DNA of 37,040 bases, from assembly GCA_964371195.1 (NCBI GenBank), contig CAYJLD010000017.1:1-37040 (forward strand), in the 5' to 3' direction. This DNA is from CAYJAD01 sp964371195. GTDB taxonomy: Bacteria > Desulfobacterota > Desulfovibrionia > Desulfovibrionales > Desulfovibrionaceae. Under the pieces are notes generated by a model. The model worked only from the letters and a program-made list of their open reading frames with translations, did not search any database and had not been told where the DNA came from. Of the stretch, positions 1-8,268 are shown piece after piece; the first letter of the stretch is position 1, and every line of letters begins with the position of its first letter. Made by a program: the position numbers and the translations under genes.

Positions 1-3000
1 TACAAGATACAACACCCTTGTTACCATGGCGACCAGCCATTTTGTCACCCACAGAGAGTTTACGCTTAACAGCAATATATACTTTAACGGTCTTAATAAC
101 ACCTGGGGCAAGATCGTCACCTTCGGTAACTTTTTCGCGTTTGGTATCATAAATATGCTTTAAATATTCAATGCGTGCATCATAGGCATCAAGGGCTTCG
201 GCAACGGTTTCATTGACTTCCTTGCTCTTAAAAATACCAGCAAGGCGCTTAACAGGTAATTCATCAAATACAGCTTCGGTCAACACTGCTCCTGCCTCAG
301 CAAGCACTTCACCTTTTTTTGTTCCAGGTATGGATGTAGCTAGTTGCTTACCAATTACAAGTGCGCTTAATTGCTCCTTAGTGCGCTCAGACAGAGCACG
401 AGCATGATCTTGCTCTTTTTGGTCTATGATGGTTATGTCATAAGCTTCAATGTCCTTGGTGCGATCATCCTTATCACCCGAGCGACGATTGAACATTTTA
501 ACGTCAATAATAGTACCTTCGATACCAGGAGGTACTTTAAGAGAAGTATTTTTAACGTCGCGAGCTTTTTCTCCAAAGATAGCGCGCAAAAGTTTCTCTT
601 CTGGTGTAAGTTGAGTTTCACCCTTAGGAGTGATCTTACCCACCAAGATATCATCTGGCTTAACAGCAGCTCCAATGCGAATAATACCGCTTTCATCAAG
701 GTTGCGCAGCATATCTTCACCCACATTGGGTATATCTCTTGTAATTTCTTCAGGTCCAAGCTTTGTGTCACGAGCAACTGCCTCAAATTCTTCAATATGC
801 ACGGAAGTAAAGACATCGTCTTTGACCATGCGCTCAGAAATAAGAATGGAGTCCTCATAGTTATAACCACACCATGGCATAAAGGCTACAACAAGGTTTT
901 TACCAAGAGCTAGCTCACCATCAGAAATGCCTGTACCGTCAGCTAAAATTGCACCCTTAGCAAATATTTGCCCAGGCACACAACTTGGCTTTTGTCCAAA
1001 GCATGAGTTTTGGTTAGACTTGTGGAACTTTAATAAATCATAAGCTTTTACACCACCCGTTTCTGGGTAGATATCGCCATCATATGCCACAATAATTCTA
1101 TTGGCATCGGCGTATTTTACAACACCAGAGGCATCAGCCACGATACAAGCACCAGAGTCACGGGCCACATCCACTTCCATACCCGTACCTACTAGGGGCT
1201 TTTCAGAGCATAGCAATGGCACGGCTTGACGTTGCATGTTTGAACCCATAAGAGCGCGGTTTGCGTCGTCATGCTCAAGGAAGGGGATGAGAGCTGCAGA
1301 AATTGATACCATTTGACTTGGAGAAACGTCCATGAGGGTCACTTCCTCACGTCCACGCATTTCCACATCACCATTGGCAACACGTACTGTTACTTGATCA
1401 TCAAGTAAGTTACCCTCAGCATCAATGCGTGCATTGGCCTGAGCTATAACTTCATGTCCTTCGCGTGATGCATCAAGATGTATAACGTCATTAGTAAGCT
1501 TGCCTTGACGTACAACGCGGTATGGTGTTTCTATAAATCCAAAATCATTAACTTTAGCATATGTGGTTAGTGAAACAATTAGACCAATGTTTGGTCCTTC
1601 TGGTGTTTCAATGGGGCATATGCGTCCATAGTGTGATGTATGTACGTCACGTACTTCAAAGCCTGCACGTTCACGAGTTAGACCACCAGGACCAAGAGCC
1701 GATAGACGACGCTTGTGTGTTACTTCCGATAGGGAGTTGGTTTGGTCCATGAATTGTGAAAGCTGAGATGTGCCAAAAAATTCTTTAAGCACAGCAGCCA
1801 CAGGCTTGGGGTTAATAAGGTCATGCGGCATAAGAGTTGCAACCTCTTGCAAGCTCATGCGTTCCTTTATGGCGCGTTCCATGCGCACAAGACCAATGCG
1901 ATATTGGTTTTCAACCAATTCACCCACAAGGCGTACTCTACGATTACCTAAGTGGTCAATGTCGTCCGCTGGACCGTGATTATCTTTAAGGTTTACCAAG
2001 ACCTTAATGGCAGTTAAAATATCCTCATCAGTAAGAACGCGCTTATCAAGCTCGGTTTCAATACCTAAGCGTTGGTTAAGCTTGTAGCGACCCACTGGAG
2101 ATAGATCATAATAATCAGAGCTGCGGAATATATTATCAAAGAAGCTTGCGGCAATTTCAGCAGTAGGCGGTGAAGATGGACGCAAACGACGGTATATTTC
2201 TTCTTGAGCTTTTTCCATATCGCCAATGCGATCCATGACTAAGGTGTCACGAATGGAAGATGAAGCGTCAGCACCACGAGTATGAAGTACGGCAACACGA
2301 GTAATTTTTTCTTCGCGTAGACGCTCAACAAGTGCAGCGGTGAGTTCTTCAGCCGCTTCGGCTAAAACTTCACCAGTGCCCTTTTGAATAATATCTTCTG
2401 CTAGGAAAAGCCCCTCTAAACTTTGGGCAGCAACTTCTATGCGCTCAATTTTAGCATCACAAATTTGACGCCAAGCCCTTTTATTGATGGGTTTTCCTGA
2501 TTTAACAATCACTGTACCATCAGGGGCAGTAATGTCGGTGTAGGCGTTTTCTTTACGGAATAAATGTTTTTCAACTTCCCAAAAAACGCGATTATTTTTT
2601 TCTAATTGATAAAATTCTCTGGTATAAAAATATTCAAGAATTTGAGCATTGTTCATGCCCATAGCCTTAAATAAGATGGTAGCAGGCATTTTACGGCGTC
2701 GGTCAATGCGAACATATAAAATGTCTTTGTGGTCAAAGTCAAAATCAAGCCAAGATCCACGCATGGGAATAACCCGACAAGAATAGAGCACCTTACGGCT
2801 AGTATGAGTTTTACCACCGTCATGCTCAAAAATAATGCCTGGTGAGCGTTGGAGTTGGTTTACAATGACACGCTCTGTACCATTAATAATAAAGGTGCCC
2901 TTTTCGGTCATAAGAGGCAAAGTGCCAAAATAAATGTCTTGTTCTTTTATGTCGCGTATGGTGCGGTTGGATGAAATTTCATCCACATCATATACCACAA

Positions 3001-3292
3001 GACGTACCTTGATGCGTATGGGGGCTTCATAAGTTAAGCCCTTAGAAATGCACTCGGCTTGATCATACTTGGGCTCTTGAATAATATAATCCACAAATTC
3101 AAGGCTTGCAGTACGGTTAAAATCCTCAATAGGAAATACAGTGCGAAAAACTCCCTCCAAGCCTTCGTTGGGTGAACGCATAGGTGCACCTTCTTGAAGA
3201 AACTTGCGATATGAATCCATTTGCAAGTTAAGCAAGTGTGGAATAGGGAGTGTAACTTTGATCTTGCCAAACTGTTTGGTGATCTGGCTCAT
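1..3292 (-). CDS. rpoB: DNA-directed RNA polymerase beta subunit (3'-truncated by window edge)
   Basis: Core RNA polymerase beta subunit, which forms one side of the catalytic cleft. The frame stays open from the ATG at 3292 to the left edge, about 1,097 codons, so roughly the last fifth lies outside the window. The rifampicin-pocket cluster is plain around 1700-1780 (FFGTSQLSQFMDQ, then THKRRLSALGPGG), and its residues fall at the same numbers as in E. coli: D516, H526 and S531. ALMGSNMQRQAVP follows at about residue 680 and the catalytic-region motif GDKMAGRHGNKG closes the visible part. GAGGT eight bases upstream supports the start. Residue 520, proline in E. coli, is serine here. The gene upstream is divergent, so rpoB does not follow rplL as it usually does; it has its own promoter at 3506-3534. 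Confidence 0.97.
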   Translation of the reverse strand, partial: MSQITKQFGKIKVTLPIPHLLNLQMDSYRKFLQEGAPMRSPNEGLEGVFRTVFPIEDFNRTASLEFVDYIIQEPKYDQAECISKGLTYEAPIRIKVRLVVYDVDEISSNRTIRDIKEQDIYFGTLPLMTEKGTFIINGTERVIVNQLQRSPGIIFEHDGGKTHTSRKVLYSCRVIPMRGSWLDFDFDHKDILYVRIDRRRKMPATILFKAMGMNNAQILEYFYTREFYQLEKNNRVFWEVEKHLFRKENAYTDITAPDGTVIVKSGKPINKRAWRQICDAKIERIEVAAQSLEGLFLAEDIIQKGTGEVLAEAAEELTAALVERLREEKITRVAVLHTRGADASSSIRDTLVMDRIGDMEKAQEEIYRRLRPSSPPTAEIAASFFDNIFRSSDYYDLSPVGRYKLNQRLGIETELDKRVLTDEDILTAIKVLVNLKDNHGPADDIDHLGNRRVRLVGELVENQYRIGLVRMERAIKERMSLQEVATLMPHDLINPKPVAAVLKEFFGTSQLSQFMDQTNSLSEVTHKRRLSALGPGGLTRERAGFEVRDVHTSHYGRICPIETPEGPNIGLIVSLTTYAKVNDFGFIETPYRVVRQGKLTNDVIHLDASREGHEVIAQANARIDAEGNLLDDQVTVRVANGDVEMRGREEVTLMDVSPSQMVSISAALIPFLEHDDANRALMGSNMQRQAVPLLCSEKPLVGTGMEVDVARDSGACIVADASGVVKYADANRIIVAYDGDIYPETGGVKAYDLLKFHKSNQNSCFGQKPSCVPGQIFAKGAILADGTGISDGELALGKNLVVAFMPWCGYNYEDSILISERMVKDDVFTSVHIEEFEAVARDTKLGPEEITRDIPNVGEDMLRNLDESGIIRIGAAVKPDDILVGKITPKGETQLTPEEKLLRAIFGEKARDVKNTSLKVPPGIEGTIIDVKMFNRRSGDKDDRTKDIEAYDITIIDQKEQDHARALSERTKEQLSALVIGKQLATSIPGTKKGEVLAEAGAVLTEAVFDELPVKRLAGIFKSKEVNETVAEALDAYDARIEYLKHIYDTKREKVTEGDDLAPGVIKTVKVYIAVKRKLSVGDKMAGRHGNKGVVSC

Positions 3293-3320
3293 TTGGATAC
3301 CTCAAAGAGCTAACGGTTGT

Positions 3321-3415
3321 CCCGCATAGCGGGCTTGGAAATGCCATCTTACCATCTTGTTGATATAAGACGACAAAAACCCATACCTACCTAGACTAAG
3401 CAGGCTCATGGGTTT
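3321..3415 (-). promoter_or_regulatory. Structured 5' leader of rpoB mRNA (two hairpins)
   Basis: Two inverted repeats lie between the inferred rpoB promoter and the start codon. One is CCCGC/GCGGG at 3321-3333 with a 3-nt loop. The other pairs 3377-3384 with 3408-3415 (AAACCCAT/ATGGGTTT). Read on the minus strand, the larger hairpin runs into five U residues (complement of 3375-3379), so it resembles a weak terminator or attenuator. Many bacteria have an attenuator just ahead of rpoB; assigning that role here is inference. Confidence 0.45.
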
Positions 3416-3505
3416 GAATGCAATAACATCATTTTGCTAATATAAACAAAGATTTGTTTCCGTATTCAGAAAACGCCATCCTTTGTATTCGTTCATCGGT
3501 CGGAC

Positions 3506-3534
3506 AAAATAAGCGAAATTTTTACTCTTGGCAA
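3506..3534 (-). promoter_or_regulatory. Sigma70-type promoter for rpoB
   Basis: On the minus strand TTGCCA (complement of 3529-3534) is followed after exactly 17 nt by TATTTT (complement of 3506-3511). An almost pure A tract (complement of about 3538-3563) lies directly upstream of the -35 box, where an UP element would contact the alpha subunit C-terminal domain. The predicted leader is about 200 nt long. The box match, spacing and A tract together make this the best promoter candidate for rpoB. Confidence 0.6.
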
Positions 3535-3739
3535 GCATTTTTTTTTATTTTTTTTATTTTTTATTGTGGTAAATGTGTTTTTTAAATTTACGTTCAGCAT
3601 AGCTAAGACTATTTTTGTTATATTAATAATATTAAATATTTAAATGGATTTTAAATTTTGTATAAATATTTGAAATTTGACTTTATGTATGGTAAAGGTT
3701 GATCGTGTGGTAAATTTGTATACTTATGGATAGATTAAA

Positions 3740-4873
3740 ATGTACATGTGGACTTCTACCAACCTATACAAAGCAATTATCAAATTGCTAGTTATCCTTT
3801 GCCTTGTCTTGTCTTCAAGTCAAGCTCATGCAAAGTTGCGCATAGCTTACATAGAAAGCGGCAACTACATCGATAATAATTTAATTTTACAAGAAACTGT
3901 CAGATGGTTAGCGGATATGGATATTATCCAAAATGGCAGTAGTAATCTTCCTTTAAGTGCTACAAATAAAGAACTTTGGCAGTGGCTTGCTAAAAATGCT
4001 GGCGGGGACAAAGTTGAATTTGTAGCCGATGCATTTTTTTCTGCCAATTGGAACAGTACATTATTAAATAAGCAAATTGTAAGTCTAAGAAATCGCATAG
4101 CAAAAAATAAGGATATTGATTTAATCTTTACCTTTGGCACCAGTGCTGGTGTGACTATATCTAAGCGTATCACCAATGTAAATATTATGAACTTTACATC
4201 TGATAATCCCTTACTGCAAAAAGTAAATAGCATGCCTGGCGTTATTAGTAAAAATGTTCATACTAAGAGTGAATCTAGTAATGTGTTGCAACAGCTAGAT
4301 TTATTTAAGTCTATATTTGATTTTAAACGCTTGGGTATATGCTATGAAGATAGTATAGAAGGCCGTGAGACTATTGCTTATGAGCAAATAGTAAATGCTG
4401 CAACTTTATACAATTTTCAAATTGTTGAGGAAAAAATTTCAAGCCTAGATGATAGTATAGAGAATAATGTACAAGCATTGCGGCAATGCCATGCCAAATT
4501 AGCCACAAAAGCTGACGCCATATATTTGACTGAAAGTATTGATATTGCACTTGGAAACTCAAAATACAATCTACCCATAATTTTGGAGCCCTTGGTAGAG
4601 CATAAAATTCCAAGCTTTTCTCAAAGGGGAGCTGAAGATGTGGCCTATGGAGCTTTGCTTGGTCTTATTCCCAGTGACTTTAGCGATATAGGTTATTTTG
4701 AAGCCAGTGTTTTGCGCCAAATTGTTGATGGTAAAAAACCTAGTGAAATTAATGAAGTTTTTGAAGGTAGCTATCGCTTAGCTCTTAACTTAGCCATGGC
4801 TCAAAAAATTAATTGGCCTGTATCTCTTGAGATACTATCATCCTTAGATAGAATATATTTCCAAATCCAATAG
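3740..4873 (+). CDS. Periplasmic substrate-binding-like protein (ABC_sub_bind/TrpX-like fold)
   Basis: A 377-aa exported protein. A signal peptide spans residues 1-31: a Lys-containing n-region, a hydrophobic core (LLVILCLVL), and cleavage after AHA. The mature chain resembles the PF04392-type substrate-binding family: an N-terminal LRIAYIESGNY strand, a central LIFTFGTSAGV segment, and a second lobe with AIYLTESID and IPSFSQRGAEDVAYGALLG. No permease or ATPase gene is nearby. Its partner is the membrane protein that starts 7 nt downstream, so it more likely delivers a ligand signal than feeds a transporter. The ligand is unknown. ATG 3740 and ATG 3746 are both possible starts and the ribosome-binding site is weak. 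The family call is moderate; the export call is firm. Confidence 0.7.
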   Translation: MYMWTSTNLYKAIIKLLVILCLVLSSSQAHAKLRIAYIESGNYIDNNLILQETVRWLADMDIIQNGSSNLPLSATNKELWQWLAKNAGGDKVEFVADAFFSANWNSTLLNKQIVSLRNRIAKNKDIDLIFTFGTSAGVTISKRITNVNIMNFTSDNPLLQKVNSMPGVISKNVHTKSESSNVLQQLDLFKSIFDFKRLGICYEDSIEGRETIAYEQIVNAATLYNFQIVEEKISSLDDSIENNVQALRQCHAKLATKADAIYLTESIDIALGNSKYNLPIILEPLVEHKIPSFSQRGAEDVAYGALLGLIPSDFSDIGYFEASVLRQIVDGKKPSEINEVFEGSYRLALNLAMAQKINWPVSLEILSSLDRIYFQIQ

Positions 4874-4880
4874 GATATTC

Positions 4881-6023
4881 ATGTTAAAGTCAAAAGTATA
4901 TTTTCTTTACACGTTTATATTATTTTGTGCTTTGAGCATCATACTAGTTTTGGGTTTTGTTTTGGCTCAAAATACGCATCAAAAAGATGCCATAACCGTG
5001 CGTCTTATATCTATGGCTGAGCTAAAAAGTAATCTTGAACATACCATAAGCTTGAGTAAGAATTATTCTGAAAGTACCAATTTTGCGCGTAGAATTAAAA
5101 ATATTGTCATGCCATTTATGAGTGAGATAAATATGTCTGCCATTGCCTTCATTGGTAATGAAGATAATAGTAGTGTGTTTTACGCATACTCTAGTGATCC
5201 TAAATACAAATTAGCTAAATCACTGCCCAAAATTTTTGCTGGCACGCATGATTTATATAAGCTTATTGACTTTCAGGGGTTAAAGTGGATTAAGGTTGAT
5301 TTGTATCAGGAAGATCGAAGTGGGTATGAAGAAAGACAGTACGTAGGTGCGTTTATAATGGGTTTTCCCAAGGAGGTCTTTATGATTTCTTTGGGCCAGT
5401 TTATAGTGCAACACTTCAAAGTATTAATGGCAATTTTTTTGATAACTAGTGCTCTTTTAGCTCTATTAGTGTTTAAAAGCCCACTTAGCTTTGTATCGCC
5501 GGATGGATTTAAGCTTCACAATAAATTCTATATTTTAGTTTTTATTGTGGTTTGTCAGTTAGCACTTGGGTCTAATATCGTTTACAATCTAAACAACTAT
5601 TATGTTGAAGATGCACAAAATGTGGTGCGAGACACTGTATTGGTCCAAGCTAAAAGTATGAATAGAGTCTTTGAATTAGGATTGCCTTTGAGTACATTTA
5701 AAAACTCTGAAAACTTTATTAAATCCAAGCTTGAACTTAGTGAAGATATTTATTGTTTTAAAATTATGGATAAGGATAAGAATACTATAGCAGAAGTCAT
5801 TTTTGGGAAAAATCGCTTTGATACTAAGCCAATTCAGGCTAAGCTTAGTGCAAAAAATCAGCTCATGGGTTATATTGAAGCTAGCATTGATATTGAAGCC
5901 ATTTATAATAATTTGAAGTCCGATACTATGTTGCTGATGGTAGGAGTTGTTATAACGTTACTTCTTAACTTGGCAGCATTAATTTTCTATCAACGCTTGC
6001 ATCACAAAGCGCATTTACCTTGA
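4881..6023 (+). CDS. Membrane sensor-like protein with two extracytoplasmic domains and no output domain
   Basis: A 380-aa protein I do not recognise as a named family. Predicted membrane segments lie at about residues 7-29, 175-197, 214-236 and 352-372. Two extracytoplasmic regions (about 30-174 and 237-350) sit between them, as in tandem periplasmic sensor modules. After the last helix only about 8 residues remain (ending HHKAHLP), so no kinase, GGDEF, HAMP or methyl-accepting domain is present. It starts 7 nt after the substrate-binding-like gene and is clearly co-transcribed with it, which suggests a ligand-responsive receptor pair that must pass its signal to a protein encoded elsewhere. 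It could also be a decayed sensor kinase that lost its C-terminus. The last codons are part of a long inverted repeat. Confidence 0.6.
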   Translation: MLKSKVYFLYTFILFCALSIILVLGFVLAQNTHQKDAITVRLISMAELKSNLEHTISLSKNYSESTNFARRIKNIVMPFMSEINMSAIAFIGNEDNSSVFYAYSSDPKYKLAKSLPKIFAGTHDLYKLIDFQGLKWIKVDLYQEDRSGYEERQYVGAFIMGFPKEVFMISLGQFIVQHFKVLMAIFLITSALLALLVFKSPLSFVSPDGFKLHNKFYILVFIVVCQLALGSNIVYNLNNYYVEDAQNVVRDTVLVQAKSMNRVFELGLPLSTFKNSENFIKSKLELSEDIYCFKIMDKDKNTIAEVIFGKNRFDTKPIQAKLSAKNQLMGYIEASIDIEAIYNNLKSDTMLLMVGVVITLLLNLAALIFYQRLHHKAHLP

Positions 6024-6034
6024 TGCAAGCGTTG
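5991..6034. terminator. Bidirectional terminator between convergent genes
   Basis: Perfect 14-bp inverted repeat (CAACGCTTGCATCA at 5991-6004, TGATGCAAGCGTTG at 6021-6034) with a 16-nt loop. The left arm is inside the sensor-like gene and the right arm begins at its TGA. The + side continues ATTATTTC; the - side lies just beyond the hom stop at 6053. Its position between converging genes suggests it ends both transcripts, although neither U-run is strong. Confidence 0.65.
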
Positions 6035-6052
6035 ATTATTTCAAAAGTAAAT

Positions 6053-7345
6053 TTAAATTAATACACGATATGTTATGGCTGGAGCAAGTAATAGACCGGC
6101 CTGTTTTATGCTTTCCAGTACCTTGTCCATGGAAGCGGCTTCTGCTTCGTGTGTCATAAATACTAGTGGAACTGCCCCTTGCTCTTGTGGCTTTTGTATA
6201 ACTTGAGCAATACTAATGCCTTCATTGGCCATAATCCCTGAAATGTCACGTAAAACACCAGGGTTGTCATGGACCATAACTCGCATGTAGTAAGATGAAC
6301 GTGCCTTGGCTGGAGGTAAGATTTGTGCACGTTTAAGTATTTGTTCTATAAATCCAGTATTATATGGTTTTGCATTTCTAGCAATTGAAAGTAAGTCACT
6401 AACAACTGCAGAGGCTGTGGGCATATCTCCCGCGCCACGGCCATGTAAGAATAGTGAGCCCACAGCATTGCCTTCTAAGCGTATGGCATTGTATGACCCT
6501 CCAACACTTGAGAGTAAGAAGCGATGATGCACAAGAGTTGGAAAAACTCCAGCCTCAAGTTTTCCATCCACTTCACGCACTTGACCAAGTAATTTAACTC
6601 TGTAGCCAAATTCTCTAGCAAAGCCAATATCAAGTTTACTCATATGTCTAATGCCCTTGATAGGCATTTCAGTGTAAGGGTATTCCACACCATAGGCTAA
6701 GCGTATAAGTAACACTAATTTGTGAGCTGCATCATGCCCATCAATATCAAGGGTAGGGTCAGCCTCAGCAAATCCAAGATCTTGGGCCTCTTGTAGAGCA
6801 GCATCAAAGTCAAGACCTTCAGTGCTCATTTGCGATAGAATATAGTTACTTGTGCCGTTTAATATACCCATAATGGATTGAATTTTATTACCGGCAAGGC
6901 TTTCTTTTAGGGTTTGAACAATGGGTATGCCGCCAGCTATGCTTGCTTCATAAAGTAGGCATAATTTCTTTTCATAAGCTTTTTGAAAAATATCTGCGCC
7001 AGCTTCGGCTAAAAGTGCTTTGTTGGCTGTCACTATATGTTTACCATTTTCAAGCGAATCTAAAATAAATTTGCGCGGTGTTTCAATGCCGCCCATAAGT
7101 TCGAGAACCACATCTATTTCAGGGTCATGGCTCATGGCCTGCATATCTGTAATTAGCTGTGCACCTTGAGGTAAGGAACAAGTCCTAACCTTGTTAGGGT
7201 CGCGTACCAAAATACTTTTGACTCTAATATGGCGTCCAATGCGCTCATGTATTAGGTTAGCACTTTCTTCAAGTACACGCACAACACCAGTGCCAACTGT
7301 ACCATAACCAGCAATACCTACCACAAGTTCTTTATTGTTTTGCAT
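6053..7345 (-). CDS. hom: Homoserine dehydrogenase with C-terminal ACT domain
   Basis: Catalyses NAD(P)H-dependent reduction of aspartate semialdehyde to homoserine, the branch toward threonine and methionine. The 430-aa chain opens with a Rossmann fingerprint (G10-x-x-G13-Y-G-T-V-G18). It has the family catalytic-domain signature GILNGTSNYIL near residues 160-172 and EADPTLDIDGHDAAHKL further on. From about residue 353 an ACT domain appears (MRVMVHDNPGVLRDISG), which in this family usually carries allosteric inhibition by threonine. Length is typical. The gene stands alone and is divergent from the shikimate-kinase gene across a 360-bp spacer. TAGGT precedes the ATG. Confidence 0.96.
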   Translation of the reverse strand: MQNNKELVVGIAGYGTVGTGVVRVLEESANLIHERIGRHIRVKSILVRDPNKVRTCSLPQGAQLITDMQAMSHDPEIDVVLELMGGIETPRKFILDSLENGKHIVTANKALLAEAGADIFQKAYEKKLCLLYEASIAGGIPIVQTLKESLAGNKIQSIMGILNGTSNYILSQMSTEGLDFDAALQEAQDLGFAEADPTLDIDGHDAAHKLVLLIRLAYGVEYPYTEMPIKGIRHMSKLDIGFAREFGYRVKLLGQVREVDGKLEAGVFPTLVHHRFLLSSVGGSYNAIRLEGNAVGSLFLHGRGAGDMPTASAVVSDLLSIARNAKPYNTGFIEQILKRAQILPPAKARSSYYMRVMVHDNPGVLRDISGIMANEGISIAQVIQKPQEQGAVPLVFMTHEAEAASMDKVLESIKQAGLLLAPAITYRVLI

Positions 7346-7703
7346 ATAACCTACCCAATGAATTATGTATTTATACTATGAAGTCTAGTTGATTTCTTTA
7401 TTGCTTATGTATTGATTATAAAAACTGTCTAAATGACGTGCTTTGCCTGCTCAATAGCAATTTTAATCCTTGTCCTGCATAAAATTATTATCAGCAAGTG
7501 ATAAATTAATAAAAAAATAAAATGATACTATAAAGTTGTGCAGGTCCTTCAATATAGACATTGCTTAAGCTATTTGTAAATAGTTAAATGGGTATATTTT
7601 ACATTTACAAGGAGTAGCTTCATTGACAAAGTAAAATAAAACAGGGTATTTTGCCCCATAAAAAATTGTATAATTATGATATTGAATACTAAGCAGGATC
7701 AAA
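7346..7703. other. Divergent intergenic region, hom / shikimate kinase
   Basis: About 360 AT-rich bases with no convincing gene on either strand. The only well-formed signal is the promoter at 7623-7652 facing the shikimate kinase. I see no clear consensus promoter for hom, only several TATAAT-like stretches on the minus strand without good -35 partners. Confidence 0.5.
7623..7652 (+). promoter_or_regulatory. Promoter for the aroK-aroC-recD2 gene group
   Basis: A perfect -35 box TTGACA (7623-7628) and a -10 TATTTT (7647-7652) are 18 nt apart. The inferred start point is about 45 nt before the GTG start of the shikimate kinase gene. A separate TATAAT at 7669-7674 lacks a suitable -35. Confidence 0.5.
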
Positions 7704-8219
7704 GTGAAAGGCAGACCAATTTTTCTTATAGGACCTCGTGCTTGTGGTAAATCTACTGTAGGCAAGGCTTTGGCCAAGCGTTTAGGTTGGGCCTTTGTGG
7801 ATACTGATGCGATAGTTGAAACAAAAAATGCATCAAGTATCGCACAAATGGTTGAAGAACGGGGTTGGCAGTTTTTTAGGAGTTGTGAAAGTAAAGCTCT
7901 TCAAGAATGTATCAGGCCCAATGTGGTTGTTTCAACAGGTGGTGGTATAGTACTTGCCAATGAAAATAGAACGCTTATGCAAGAAAGTGGCTTCGTGTTC
8001 TTTTTGTCTGTACCAGTTGATGAACTTATTCAAAGGCTAAGTGTTAATGATAATGACCGTCCAGCTTTAACGCATTTAGGCACAGTAGAAGAGGTTGAAT
8101 TAGTTCTTAATGAACGCCTACCTCTATATAAGGGTATGTCCCATTATGAAATTGATGGAGCACAATCTGTGTTAGAAATTGTGCATAGAATTCATGATGT
8201 TGTAACACGTAAAGTTTAG
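7704..8219 (+). CDS. aroK: Shikimate kinase
   Basis: ATP-dependent phosphorylation of shikimate at the 3-hydroxyl, a step of the chorismate pathway. The 171-aa protein shows a P-loop GPRACGKST (residues 10-18), the shikimate-binding D33-T-D35 pair, R59 in the FRSCES segment, the GGG turn at 79-81, the lid arginine R119 (NDNDRPAL) and R138 (NERLPLY). All key residues are present and the length is normal. The start is GTG at 7704, preceded by AGGA five bases away. The P-loop cysteine is closer to AroL-type enzymes, so aroL is an equally fair symbol. The next pathway gene present, aroC, starts 49 nt downstream. Confidence 0.93.
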   Translation: MKGRPIFLIGPRACGKSTVGKALAKRLGWAFVDTDAIVETKNASSIAQMVEERGWQFFRSCESKALQECIRPNVVVSTGGGIVLANENRTLMQESGFVFFLSVPVDELIQRLSVNDNDRPALTHLGTVEEVELVLNERLPLYKGMSHYEIDGAQSVLEIVHRIHDVVTRKV

Positions 8220-8268
8220 GGTGTTACTTACAAAAAGTGCACAAAATAATATTAATTTTGGAGAGAAT

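Noticed and set aside
371..913. Open frames of 145-180 codons on both strands inside rpoB
   Set aside because: They overlap the intact rpoB reading frame, have no ribosome-binding site and no protein-like composition; they are shadow frames.
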